Part shown: positions 1 through 10,682 of the stretch, piece by piece
Numbering within the stretch: the stretch's first letter is position 1
Layout: each line of letters begins with the position of its first letter
NCBI GenBank assembly: GCA_020698575.1
Contig: CM036257.1
Location: 16,445,520-16,509,519 of the forward strand
DNA length: 64,000 nt
From: Bostrychus sinensis
Taxonomy: Eukaryota > Chordata > Actinopteri > Gobiiformes > Eleotridae
Reading direction: 5' to 3'
Notes under the pieces: model-generated
What the model saw: the letters and a program-made list of their open reading frames with translations, nothing else
Told to the model about the DNA's origin: nothing
The model's database searches: none
Program-made: the position numbers and the translations under genes

Positions 1-341
1 ACCACAGCTCCGCCTGCAGCCACCCAAGCTATTGGACTCAGAACAAGAAGAACAGGAAGCCCAGTCCACCGGTTTAAACATGAGTTGAACTGTAGCACGC
101 ACAAAGAGAGCAAGAAAGCAAGTTTCTGTCAGGTCTTAAAGCTGCACTCTGTGAACTGGGCTCCTCCACACAATGTCCAATGATCCAAGTTGCCGGACCT
201 CCCAGTCCCATACTGGCCTATCGTCCATGGACCCAGCTGAGGTCATGAATGCAGCCAAGGTGTTGCAGAACGCTGTGTGAGGAAATGGACAATTACAGCA
301 TCATAAAGGAATTACACATGGCTGCTCTGACCATGCATCTG

Positions 342-1105
342 TAGGGAGAGGGAGAGGGCGCGGGCGCGGATGCCCAGGACAAAGACGTGGCCGAAGCAAG
401 GGTCATTGTCACTGGAATAGAGGACAGAGGTTCCAACAAGGACAAAATAGAGGCCAAGACAAAGTATGGTACGCTTGAAAACAGTTTGGACACTGGACTC
501 GAGATGGTATAAGTTGGACACTGGATGAGGTCCACAAAGATACGGTGAAGGACCTTCCCTGAGTGCTCCCCAGGGGTCGGACTGACTGAGCAGCGAGGAC
601 AGGCCCGGTGAGAGATGCACCCAGAGGAAGGTACTGCGCCCACAACACACACACATTCACATCTGTAGCTCTGCAATGAAGATATGCTTACTGCTAACAC
701 ACATTAACATGCAGTCACTTATTTGGAGAATAAGAATAGGCCACCAGCTGCAGCTTATGCAAGTCGGGTCTCATTGACAAATACAGCCTCGCCAGAATAT
801 ACCATTGAATTGAATTGTGAAAAAGTAATGTTTCTTGTTGATTCGGGGACCACTAATTCTGTGGTCAAAAGGCCTAGTCTTAAGAAATCTCCCAAAATGA
901 GTGGTCGTTATGTGTACTCTATCAGTGCCTCTGGTGACACTGTGAGAGAGCAATATGTCTCCACTTTCATGCTCAGACCCTGCAGGCAAAAAAATGTAGG
1001 CACCTTTTTTTCATTTTCCTTGTTATGTCCAGTTTAATCTTCTAGGTTGAGATCTGATGTGCAGATTAGGCATTTGCCTTATCTCCACACCAGAAGGTTC
1101 TCAGG
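342..1105 (+). pseudogene. Decayed gag-protease remnant of an LTR retroelement or endogenous retrovirus
   Basis: The plus strand at 342-381 encodes alternating Arg-Gly, as in a retroviral nucleocapsid. At 467-505 a degenerate zinc knuckle can be read (WYA, stop, KQFGHWTRD) in which the Cys positions are lost and TGA at 476-478 breaks the frame. From 723 an open frame runs to the TAA at 1035-1037 and carries the aspartic-protease signature LVDSGTT (about 834-854), the catalytic Asp codon being 840-842. The C-terminal protease helix motif (LLG, stop, DLM) follows at 1039-1060 in a different frame, with its own stop at 1048-1050. The order nucleocapsid then protease is that of gag-pro. Several stops and frame changes make this a dead copy. 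I could not recognise reverse transcriptase, integrase or envelope, and the class (retrovirus or Ty3/gypsy-like) is not settled. Confidence 0.7.
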
Positions 1106-3580
1106 TGGTAACAATTGATCAGTTGTTTTGGGTTCTCTGTTCTCTGTCTTTGTCTGTTTAATGTTTTGTCATGTCAATGTCTTCTCGTTGGTAACATAAT
1201 GAAGAAGAAAGAGCTAACTGGAGGCAAATTGTTGTGTGTAGTGAAATGTAGAAGGTAACGCTAGGGTTTAGATAACAGAAGGATTTGTGTATGCAGGATT
1301 TGACTCAGAAGGACAAAAAGGAATGTGTTTTGGAAGATATGATGGTTAGAGCAAGTGAATACAGGAGTTGTGAAGTGTGTTGGCTGGTAAAAAACTCATG
1401 TTTTTTTACTGTAAGAGGTGTATGTGTGCATGCTTCCTGAAAGTTATTGTTGGATAGGTGTGAATGTAAGAACAATGGTTTTGTGGTGTCATTATGTCAA
1501 ACAATTTTAAATAGATTAGTAGTAATAATTTAAAATAGATTAGTAAATCCACCTGTGGAAAATGCATGGAGCAAACAAACACAACGGTGTTTGGTAGGGG
1601 CCTGAATCCAAGCATTGCCTTCCTAACCACTTCTTTTTTTAATTCTGCCAAATTGATACACAAAAGGGTTTAAAGGTTATGCACCGAAATCTTCACCCAT
1701 CATGTGTTATATGCATAGCACATAATGCAGGTAAAAGCACACACACACAACACCTGCAGCTGGGGTGAATCTGCATTTACTGAGAGCTCTGTGTATTTCT
1801 GTAAGTTTATAATAACTAATTTAGTAAGCAATCTTTTTTTTTTTTTTTTAATTCAAAGGTCTATTGAACTTGTTGTAACAAGAATTAGAAACTCTCCACA
1901 TCTAAAACAGTGGTGACCTTCTTGGGGCCTGTGATTACAGACAGGATACTTCCTGGCCAACGCAATAATGCAACAAAATGTTTGGTTTAACATGACGTCA
2001 TTCTTGAAAAACTGTTCACAAGAATTAAAGGGGAATGGTAAAATAAATTTTGGGGACTGACCAAACTCTGATTTGGACTTGACCAGGTTTACTAACTGTT
2101 TACTGTACTGTCTGTGTGAATGTGAATGTGTGAACTCTAACCGGTCTTTATGTGTTGTTATGATCCAAAATGTGCATATTTCTAAAAATTAACAGGTTTT
2201 AAGGTGATTAAAAAGATAATAAGGATCCAATAGATTGGATTCATATGGATCTGAACCCAATGAAAACAACTCTGGGAGAAGAGTTGTTTTGTGTAGATGT
2301 TGACATTTCTCTCCACAGACTCAACTATCACCTAAAAGCAATACAAATGGAATAAAAGACTGAGCTGATACAAACCCATATGGAACAATATGAAATATGG
2401 AACAAGCACACCTCAGAAAAGTGTGTAACAATCAAGAAACTAAGGAAAATCCCAGGAAAATCCATGAATGTGGTAACTATAACACCGGTTGGTAAGTTAT
2501 TTCAGATTGCCTTATCATATCGGATATTTTTATGTGCTAAGTACGCGATCTAACTTATTTTGCCAAATTACAAATTTACAAAAATCCATGACTGATTGTA
2601 AATCAGAGAATTGAAACCAGAGATCAAACTATGGTCCAGACTCCAGACCATCTCAACAAGGCATAGCATTGTTTTGTGTGCAACATGTTCCTCTCTTTTC
2701 TCTCAGCAGGTCCCAGATAATATGTTTACCAAAAACATGTTTCCTAAATGAAAGGAGACATTGTAAACGCAGCTTTGAATCCCCGCATATGTGGGGTTTG
2801 ATGTGAGGTATCACTGCTCCTACTACCTCCACTCTGGGAAGGTACATAACAAAATGGGAAAGTGCTGAGGGGAAAACAGGCATGGCCCAAAGCTCTGCCT
2901 GTACTGGAAACATCACAGCTGTTATGGTTCTTCTGGTCACTCGACCCACTGAGCCACCTGGACAACACTGGCTCCTTTAAGAAGGGCTCCAACTTTCCAC
3001 AACAATCTCTGCTCCATCTCCGGCTTCTACAGCTCCCACTTGGATCCATGCCAGCCACTACAAAAGGTCCCTGACACAGGGGACAACATCTTATCAGTCG
3101 GAGACAAACAACAACCTTCCTCACTGGGCACTGAGGCCATCCAAACTGACCAAGAGAATCACCACAGTCAGTGACTCTCACAACAGTCAGGCTGTGTTAA
3201 CCTGCACGGGCACAGGTGCGAGCCTAGCGCCGCCTGTGTTCGCTCCAGTGAATTCACAATACACATACATTTCACAACAAGCAGAGGACACACCTCACAG
3301 GTTGTTACTGCAACTGAAGAACAACGACCAGACTCATCTTGCACGTTTAACAAAAAGACTATGATATCTGAGCAAGACCTGGCCTGGAGAGGGGCCGGGC
3401 ACAAAATCAGACATTGTAAATGAGCTTGTGGAAAGAGCCATTAATGCAGCTGTTACCAAACAACTCTGACTCTGACTTGGATGAGAATACTGTTATGTAA
3501 CCATGACTTCAGTTTTATTTTACTTTTTCTCTAACATGTGAATGAAATTTTCCTATTCTTGCATTATAGCTCAAAGGTTT
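1106..3580. other. Gene-free stretch of probable retroelement wreckage
   Basis: No frame longer than about 145 codons is present and none resembles a known protein to me. The stretch lies between a plus-strand gag-pro remnant and a minus-strand LTR, so it probably contains internal sequence of one or both elements, heavily mutated. Short open segments occur on both strands around 2653-3404, and I cannot say which strand, if either, was coding. Confidence 0.4.
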
Positions 3581-3599
3581 AATCCCACTTCTGACACCA
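3581..3599 (-). other. Retroelement primer-binding site, tRNA-Leu type
   Basis: The minus strand reads TGGTGTCAGAAGTGGGATT directly after the LTR end, with a three-base spacer. The plus strand is therefore the 3' end of a tRNA: TCCCACTTCTGACA plus CCA, which fits vertebrate tRNA-Leu acceptor and T-stem sequence. This fixes the polarity of the neighbouring LTR as a 5' LTR on the minus strand. Confidence 0.75.
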
Positions 3600-3602
3600 G
3601 AT

Positions 3603-3978
3603 TGTTATGGAAATTTTAGATTGAGATACTTGACAAGAAGACAGTGTCTGGATCAATCAGAAAGTCATCTTTATTTTACTTGTGCACAATGAGAACACAG
3701 CACAAAGGAGAGATGCAGAGTGTCCTACAGCCCTTAGCAGAAGGTAGGTTTTATACTAAGCATACAAAGGAAAAGAGTATGTGTCCCAGAGTCACAAGCA
3801 TATCTTAAGACTTTTGCTCTAATCTATAAGGAGACGCCATGTCCTAGCCTTGTGTGCACTAAGACACAACATCCTTTGGCCTTACAGCTGCTACCCATGT
3901 CTTAGTCCTTGTACAGCACTAAGCTCAGAGAATAAAATGACAGTAGGATAACACAGGAATTAATGAATTTTCATTACA
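3603..3978 (-). mobile_element. Long terminal repeat (5' LTR, minus strand), about 376 bp
   Basis: Read on the minus strand, the segment starts TGTAATGA and ends CCATAACA, giving the usual TG...CA ends with short imperfect inverted termini. A TATA-like box (TATAAAA on minus, 3749-3755) precedes an AATAAAG polyadenylation signal (3669-3675 on minus) by about 75 bp. This order of U3 promoter, R signal and U5 is followed immediately by the primer-binding site. I see no second LTR copy in the window, so the element's far end is deleted, too diverged or outside the window. It points opposite to the gag-pro remnant at 342-1105. Confidence 0.75.
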
Positions 3979-6900
3979 GTACTACTATTACAACTACTAC
4001 AAACCTGGCTTGAACCCAAAACTCAGTAATTACACACTGAGTGTTCTGCCCATTTTTACACCAAGGTCAAAAACACTTTTTTTTTAAATTAAAAATTTAC
4101 TTTGTTAAAAATAAAAATGCATAATTAATTAATACTCTTATTTTGTCTTAAAAAAAACATACGTGAATCATTTTTAATAAAATATTGAGTAATGAATTGA
4201 CTGTGTGGCATGCATTTTTCCATAGAAACCTTCTCAGATCATGATACCAGATTTAACACAGCCCACGTCACACCCGTCCCGTGCAGGTGGTGGTGTTGTC
4301 GACAGTGTTGCGGGGCAGTTTTCGTGGTTAAATGTTTCCTGGGTGACACTGGGGCACCCCTCTACCAGTGTACACCTCCCTTGGGCCACCAGGAGAAACA
4401 GAGGTAACCTATTTTCTTTGGCAAGGTTTATCCGTCACACGGAGTTTGCTGTTGTTTGGGATTACATTGGTTCCTACCTCCAAGAGAGTGATTTTAATTC
4501 TCTTTCACTTCTCTTCCATGATTGTGCTTCTTGTTTTTTCTCTTTGTCTGTCTTCCATCCTGTCTTTCTCTCTGTTGTCACAGTGAAAAGTAGAGGTCTT
4601 GCTGTGCCGTGCCTGGTTGCAGGTTTGGTTGTTAGTAAATGAGGTCATTGGAAGACACTCTGACCGAACCAAAGGCATTTGTTCTTATGAAATATTTTAT
4701 TAAATTTCAATAAAGAGAAAGCAAAGAAATACACACAGAAACAAAAAATAAACAAAAACAGCAGAGTTGAGGATGCTCCCTTGCAAACCAGGCAGGTGAC
4801 CAAGCTGAGCCCGCCACATCATCTCAAAGATTCCGTTCCCGCCCAAGATGGCCCTAGAGCCACTCCATAAAGAAAACCTTCAATGTTTACCATTCAGTGC
4901 TGTGATTGAGGGGGGTCTCCTCGGATTTTACAACTCCTAACCTTCTCATACACACCTTTGACTGCCTCTAGACAGATGCTGGGATAATCATTAACGTGCC
5001 ATTTTTTCATACTGTATCTCTCTATTCACCTCTCACAAACATACATAGAGTCAGGTTTATGCAAATCTTTGATCACAGGTGGTATCTTCTTCTTCTCCTC
5101 ATTCTGCACTGACCTTTGCTCTCCTCTTCTTCTGCTGAAGTGTCTTGCAGCTGCCTTCAGACCGGCCTGGAGTCATCTCTGTGGCTCTGATCCAATATTA
5201 TGATGACATCTGTGAGCCTTGGCACCGCTCCTGTTTACCGTAGCTGTTAGCAAGCTTTTATGTCAAACAAAACACCAACATCACATTGTTTTCTCTATCA
5301 CTCTACAATTTCCCACCCCCAAATGACTCCGGCCCACTCTCAACGGCCATTTTTTTCCGCGATCATACGCTGCTACAAACACTGTGTTTTCTCACCTGTT
5401 TAATTATTTGTGAATGTCAAGGATATCCGCGAGGGCCGTGTCCATGTCTCTCGAAGCCGAACCCATTTCTTGTGTTGTGTAACATTTTTCGCCATTGTCC
5501 GAGTGCACTCATAAACATACTTCATAGGCAGCATCTCTGAAGTGTATTCCATTGTTCCTCAAGTGGTTAGACGAGTGTTGGCGCTCTCCACACGGACACT
5601 GGCACATCTCCTGAAACAATAGCTCATCCTGCACACACATTTAAAAACGCCAGACCTTGACCACTTCGGCTGGAAAGAAAATTACCTGAGCACAAAGCAG
5701 CGGCTCTCGTGTACACCCTAAAACACATCACAGCATACTCTTGTCATTGCAAGTGGAGGGGCTATTATAAACAATTATTTTAGCCCTTCACGGACAGTTT
5801 GGTCTTTGTAATGCATTGTGTTTTGGAGCAAAGAAGTACGGGCTGTAATCAATTGAGGAGCACTGTGGTCAAGGTAAGGCTGCCGGCTGATCTGAGCGCA
5901 TGTACAGTATCTGTGGAGGAAATAATGTATGATACACAACTTCTGATTACACCAGTGGTTAACATGCAGTACTAGTGGTAATAGTAATAGTAATAGTAAA
6001 AGGTAATAGTAGTAGTGGTAATAATAGGAGTAATACCTGTAGAAGCAGTAACAGAATTGTCTTTAAATCTAAAATCTAGTCCAGATGAAACCTTGTTGAC
6101 TATGATTTAGACAGCCTCTTCACACAAACAGTAACAGAAGTAAAAATAATTGTGTGAGTAGTAGTGATAAGTTGTGTTCATGTTCTAGGATTTGATGATG
6201 CCAAAACATCATCAAATCACATGGAGGGCAGTGGACGCATAAATGTATAGATTAGAAACTATTTTTAAAGAAATATCCAAAGAGAAAATCCATAAATATT
6301 GAACCTGATTGTTTTATGTTAGAAACTGGGTCTACAACTATACCATAATGATCTTGTAGCTCAATGCAGAGCCTGCTAACAGCAATCATGCCTATATTGA
6401 AGAAATAACTTTAGTTTAGGTCTTTTGTACTGACACATAAGACTTTGAACTTTGTGATTGTTTTTGTTTCATGTCAATAAGCTCAGTAATTGCAGAAATA
6501 TTAGCCATAAACTGCACCAAGACATCTGGAGATGGACATCTGGAGAATCTTTAGCAGAAAATTCTACCATAGGATTCTGACCTGCCCCCAGCTCAAGGTT
6601 AAACTATAGGCTAAATGATAGTAGTAATGATAATAGTAGTAGTTTTTGCTATGCATTTCCAAAAAATTGTTCCAAAAGTACTTTCTACTTAAGTTAGCTG
6701 TTTACATCTTTTACTTTTAATCAAGCAATATTTGTGTGGACTATTTTTACATAAGTAATATTGTTTTGACATAACTACTTTACTTACACACAGAGTTGGC
6801 GTACTTCTACCTCTGGATAACTGTTTTTTGTTTGTTTGTTTGTTTGCTTGTTTTTTGTTTGTTTTTTGTAATTCCAAAAATTCAGATATTGCTATGAAAG

Positions 6901-7180
6901 GTAAAAAAAAAAAAAGTTAGTGAGATTTTTTATTTTTTTTTAATGTAAGACAAAATGAAAGATTATGATTAGTACCGTAATATTTTGGTCAAGCAGGTTT
7001 ATCTCCAGAAAATAAATAAATAAATAAATTAAATTAGCTTAAGTGCCTTGCTTCTTTATCATTTGGACACTCCCTAAAACACAGTCAATATTTAGTCAAA
7101 TGTTTTCCCAGCCTGTTTTATCCATGTAACCCTAAGAAGTAATAGTTCCTTATGATGTTGCATATTGTATTCACTTGACC
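3979..7180. other. Gene-free region with simple repeats
   Basis: No supportable gene. Contents include A/T-rich stretches (4080-4190), degenerate GTA/TAA triplet runs (about 5965-6050 and 6620-6645), a TTTG-rich tract (6823-6868) and AAAT repeats near 7011-7030. The block 5040-5900 is less repetitive with scattered CpG and could be single-copy sequence. Confidence 0.5.
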
Positions 7181-7199
7181 CATATCTAAAATTCAAAAT

Positions 7200-7560
7200 G
7201 GGAAGACAAAGGCTAATTTTGGAAGGTTGACTGTGACAGAGGACATAGATAAGAGACAAAAAGAGGTGTGAGACGAGTGGGTGGACACTGGGCATGGTGG
7301 CAATAGGCACGGGGGCTTAATGAGAGGTGAGCCAGAGGAGAGACAGAGCAAGGGCAGACTGTGGAGAGGTGAGAAGGAGGGAGTGAGTGATAGATGGTGG
7401 GAGCAGCAGAGGAAGAGGAGGGGCAGACTTTGGAAAAACACAAGCAGTAAACAAAAAAGCCAAGAATAGAGTCCAGGTGTGAGAAGTGAAGAAAAACAGG
7501 TGGTGGAGCGAAAGGGACGGAGAGGACAGAGGAGGACAGGGAAGGAGTTCTGGAGGTGTA
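7200..7560. repeat. Purine-rich (GA-rich) plus-strand tract
   Basis: For about 350 bp the plus strand is dominated by G and A (runs such as GAGGAAGAGGAGGGG). The long open frames on both strands here have low-complexity Arg/Glu/Gly or Ser/Pro/Leu translations and are best explained by this composition rather than by coding. Confidence 0.6.
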
Positions 7561-7780
7561 CAGCTGCGCATTACATGGGTCAAAACAAAACGACTTCCCC
7601 AAGGTTTTTCTATTACAGATTTCTACAGTATTTCAATACAAGCCCAATCCCAAAGTTGGGTTAGGGATACAAACAAAATGCACAAAAGGTATTCCCAATA
7701 GGACAAAACAACATAACAGGCATTTAAAATGAGATATTTTACCATTTCATTAAAAATATTTTAATTTTGACAGTTGCAAC

Positions 7781-8092
7781 CAGGGGTGGACAAAGTACTT
7801 AAAACCTGTACTCAAGTAAAAGTACTTCTACTTCAAAAATAAAATTATTCAAGTAGAAGTAAAAGTACTCAACAAAAATTTCTTCTTCGAACCCTGAACC
7901 CTCTGAGTGACAGTCAGACCTGCTTCCAAATTCACCACAGCAGACAAAAACTACTTTTACTTTCCTAGACAATTTAAAGTTTTAGTTATGTAAAAGTAAA
8001 AAGACAATAATCCAAAATTTACTCGAGTTAAAGTAAGAGTATGTTTTACAAAATGTACTTGAGTAAAAGTATTTAGTTACTCTCCACCACTG
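7781..8092. mobile_element. hAT-like MITE with 8-bp target duplication
   Basis: The 312-bp element begins CAGGGGTGGACAAAGTA and ends in the inverted form (TACTCTCCACCACTG). It is flanked by GTTGCAAC (7773-7780) and GTAGCAAC (8093-8100), an 8-bp direct repeat with one mismatch, the duplication length of hAT transposons. The inside is a fold-back of AAGTAAAAGTACTT-type motifs with no coding capacity. Confidence 0.85.
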
Positions 8093-8100
8093 GTAGCAAC

Positions 8101-8345
8101 ACGTCTCAAAAAGTTTGGAAAAAAAAAAAAAATTCTGGCGATCTGACGAGCTGGTGAGCTTACTGGATTGAGCATTTATCCCTGAACTAGAAAGTCCATG
8201 TCTGGCCACTTTATATCCTGATTTTTCATCAGGATCAATAAAGTGTCCATCTATTATAAATAGTTGTCTATGTACGTCTCTATGTGTTGGCCAGGGTGTA
8301 CCCCGCCTCAGGCCCATAGTTAACTGCCAGAGACTGGATTTGACC
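8101..8345 (+). repeat. Patchwork of fragments from two dispersed repeat families
   Basis: The part at 8145-8205 is a diverged copy of the tRNA-like module found inside the Tc1-bounded repeat at 22421 (TGAGCATTTATCCCTGAACT). The part at 8263-8335 matches the tail of the SINE-like family at 19081 (GTGTACCCCGCCTCAGGCCC). Confidence 0.5.
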
Positions 8346-9174
8346 AATATCTCCTCTAAAGCCTCATGCACTGGTCGGTCTAGGTTGTTCTTTCATATTT
8401 GTAACCTATCAAGGATGCACTCTCCTCAGACACAAAACGGCTGAATGGACATGATAAAACCTGGCTCCATCCCAACTTGTGAAGGAGTTTGGGACAACGA
8501 CAGCCGCCACCACCACTGTCCGCCGTCACCCCTAAACCTCTCAATAAAGGTGATGTATGGCCAGGGGACGGATGTGCCCTTGTCATCGCCCTGTGTGTGA
8601 AAATGCTGATTGATGGAAGTGTGGAGAGGATGGGGCGAAGGAGGAGAAGTGATGCAGGTGATGGGGAGGTGACAGTGATGGAGAACGGGTGCAGCGCGAC
8701 GCCACATCTCAGACAGCTGTTTAGCGACGGGGGCTAACGCTGGACCACGTGGTTAGTGTAAGAGGGGACATATATGTGAAGGAGGCTGCGCAGCAAGAAA
8801 GGTGAAGAACACTTGTATTTATGGATGAGGACTAGTACAAGAGAGGCTTCTTGTTGGAGCAATGTAGTTTAAGTGAAGTGTTTATAATAGCAGGTTGTGA
8901 AGACATAGACTAAACCTATTTAAGGAGCTACAAACCATTAAACCATAGTACCAAAAACATCTTAGCAGCTGTATATACAGTAATTTGGGCAGTTTCTGGT
9001 GGACAGCAATGCACAGCTATGGTGTCCTGCAGGGAGATAATGTTTATTTATTCAACTGTGACTTTGAGACAGTTACAGACTGAAACCACAGTGTTAGAGA
9101 ATTTTTGGTCCCCTTTATTTTACATTCCGACCTAAGCAATGCAGCCATGGGGTTCACAATTCACTGTATGTTTT
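8346..9174. other. Gene-free sequence, nothing recognised
   Basis: Short open frames occur on both strands but none looks like a known domain, and there is no splice-bounded open segment I would defend. Confidence 0.4.
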
Positions 9175-9580
9175 GTGCCAGGCCCAAGCACAAATAAATA
9201 GAAAAGGCTGTGTCAGGAAGGGCATCTGGCATAAACCCCATTCCAACCATACAAAACACTGCACTACCCTAGTTTTTCCCCTGCTCCTACATCTGTGCAG
9301 GTGTGGCTGTCCCAAGGACACATCTAGTTTGATCTGTACCGGTTGTTCCCTTGTTCACCTATGTTTGTAGATAGCTCGGCCATTAGACTTGTCATGATTG
9401 GTTCAGCGTACAACTGTCGTTTCCCTTCTTGGGTCGCCACAATGAGCCCTCTGCCTCCTATGGTGCAGTCATTTGCATATTGATTTGACATAGGTTGTAC
9501 ACCAGATGCCCTTCCTGACACAACCCCATTTATTCAGGCTTAGGGCGGTTTGTGACCACCTGTGGCAGGATTGACCTAAA
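9175..9580. repeat. Inverted pair of dispersed-repeat fragments (GCCCTTCCTGAC family)
   Basis: GTGTCAGGAAGGGCATCTGG at 9211-9230 is answered by AGATGCCCTTCCTGACACAA at 9505-9524 in opposite orientation. The second fragment includes the family's upstream part (GGGTCGCCACA, about 9430-9480) and downstream part (TTTATTCAGGCTTAGG). The family recurs at 11850, 15850, 23630, 29815, 33690, 39125 and 63800. Confidence 0.65.
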
Positions 9581-9654
9581 AAAACATGTCCTGCTTGAGA
9601 CATCCAGATGCCGGCCTTTTTTCCACACAAGTTCTAGGATGTCCTGAAAAAAAT

Positions 9655-10655
9655 TAGGACTGCAGCTATCGATTATTTTGGTAATCGAGTAATCTATTGA
9701 TTATTTAGTTTGATTAAGTGAGTAATCGAATAAGAGGTACTCTTGCGTGTCTGCATATTTTAAAAAGTAACACATGTCAGTCTAACATTAAGAAGTGTTT
9801 TTTCATATTTTAATGCATTACATTGCAAATAGCTTTGTAAATGTAGGTTTTATTATTGTACAATATGATATGGTCTACTAATTATATACATACTTATATT
9901 TTATACTTACTTATACTGGGCTATATTATTATATACTAATTATATATTTAATCAGAATATTTGTAAATGCCTTTACAAAACAATGCAAAAGAGGCAGAGG
10001 TGTGCATTCCCCCCACAGTTAAAAAAGTATTTTAGTTGTAACCCTCTCTGCTTCTAAAAGTGATATCTATTATCATTTATCCACCATGAGGCCTGTTAAA
10101 AGACGCTAAAAAGCACTGAGCCCACACGGCTAATTAGCATACATAAACAAAGTTCGGAAGTTACCGCACATCACAATACGCTGTTCATTTCTGCCAGTTT
10201 GCTGCCACCTACTGAACAAAGGTTTTACAGAGGTAATAAGAATACTTAATCTGTGATTATTATTAGTGTTTTTGTCGTTGCAGGGTCTCCAGAGTCAGTA
10301 TTTAAGCTGCTCTGTCCGTAAGCTGTAGCATTAGCCAAATAGTGCAACGCTTGGAGGACGCCGTTTCCTCTAAAACCACTTTCACGATGGTGCTGTTCTC
10401 TGCGTAGTTTATATATACATTTAAAATGCGAACTACAACTCAAATTTATTAAGTTTATAGCCCAACCACTGCCTTACTGTCGCTAGTGTGTTGTGCATTA
10501 ACTGCAGAAATTTTGTTCCGTGTATACAAAGTTCCCAGTGCTATGCGCCAGTCTTATTTACATTAATTAAACAAAGCTTCGAGTTCAAACAATGCTAATC
10601 GAAGCTTTTTACTAATCGAATTACTTGAATAACTCGATTAATCGTTGCAGCCCTA
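9655..10655. mobile_element. Non-autonomous hAT-like element, about 1.0 kb
   Basis: The left end reads TAGGACTGCAGCTATCGATT and continues with TTTTGGTAATCGAGTAATC. The right end, reverse-complemented, is TAGGGCTGCAACGATTAATC, giving long imperfect terminal inverted repeats rich in ATCGATTA motifs. The interior is A/T-rich without a transposase frame. Flanks are A-rich on both sides, so a target duplication cannot be called; a second end-like motif (ATCGTTGCACCCCT) follows at 10667-10680 and may be a nested or duplicated terminus. Confidence 0.65.
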
Positions 10656-10682
10656 CAAAAAAAAAAATCGTTGCACCCCTAA

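Noticed and set aside
2653..3404. Minus-strand frames as gag of the LTR element at 3603-3978
   Set aside because: Position fits, but the translations are Cys/Ser-rich without matrix, capsid or zinc-knuckle motifs, so I do not assign them.
7213..7602. Ser/Pro/Leu-rich minus-strand frames as a secreted or mucin-like protein
   Set aside because: They follow from the purine-rich plus strand; three overlapping frames show the same low-complexity bias.
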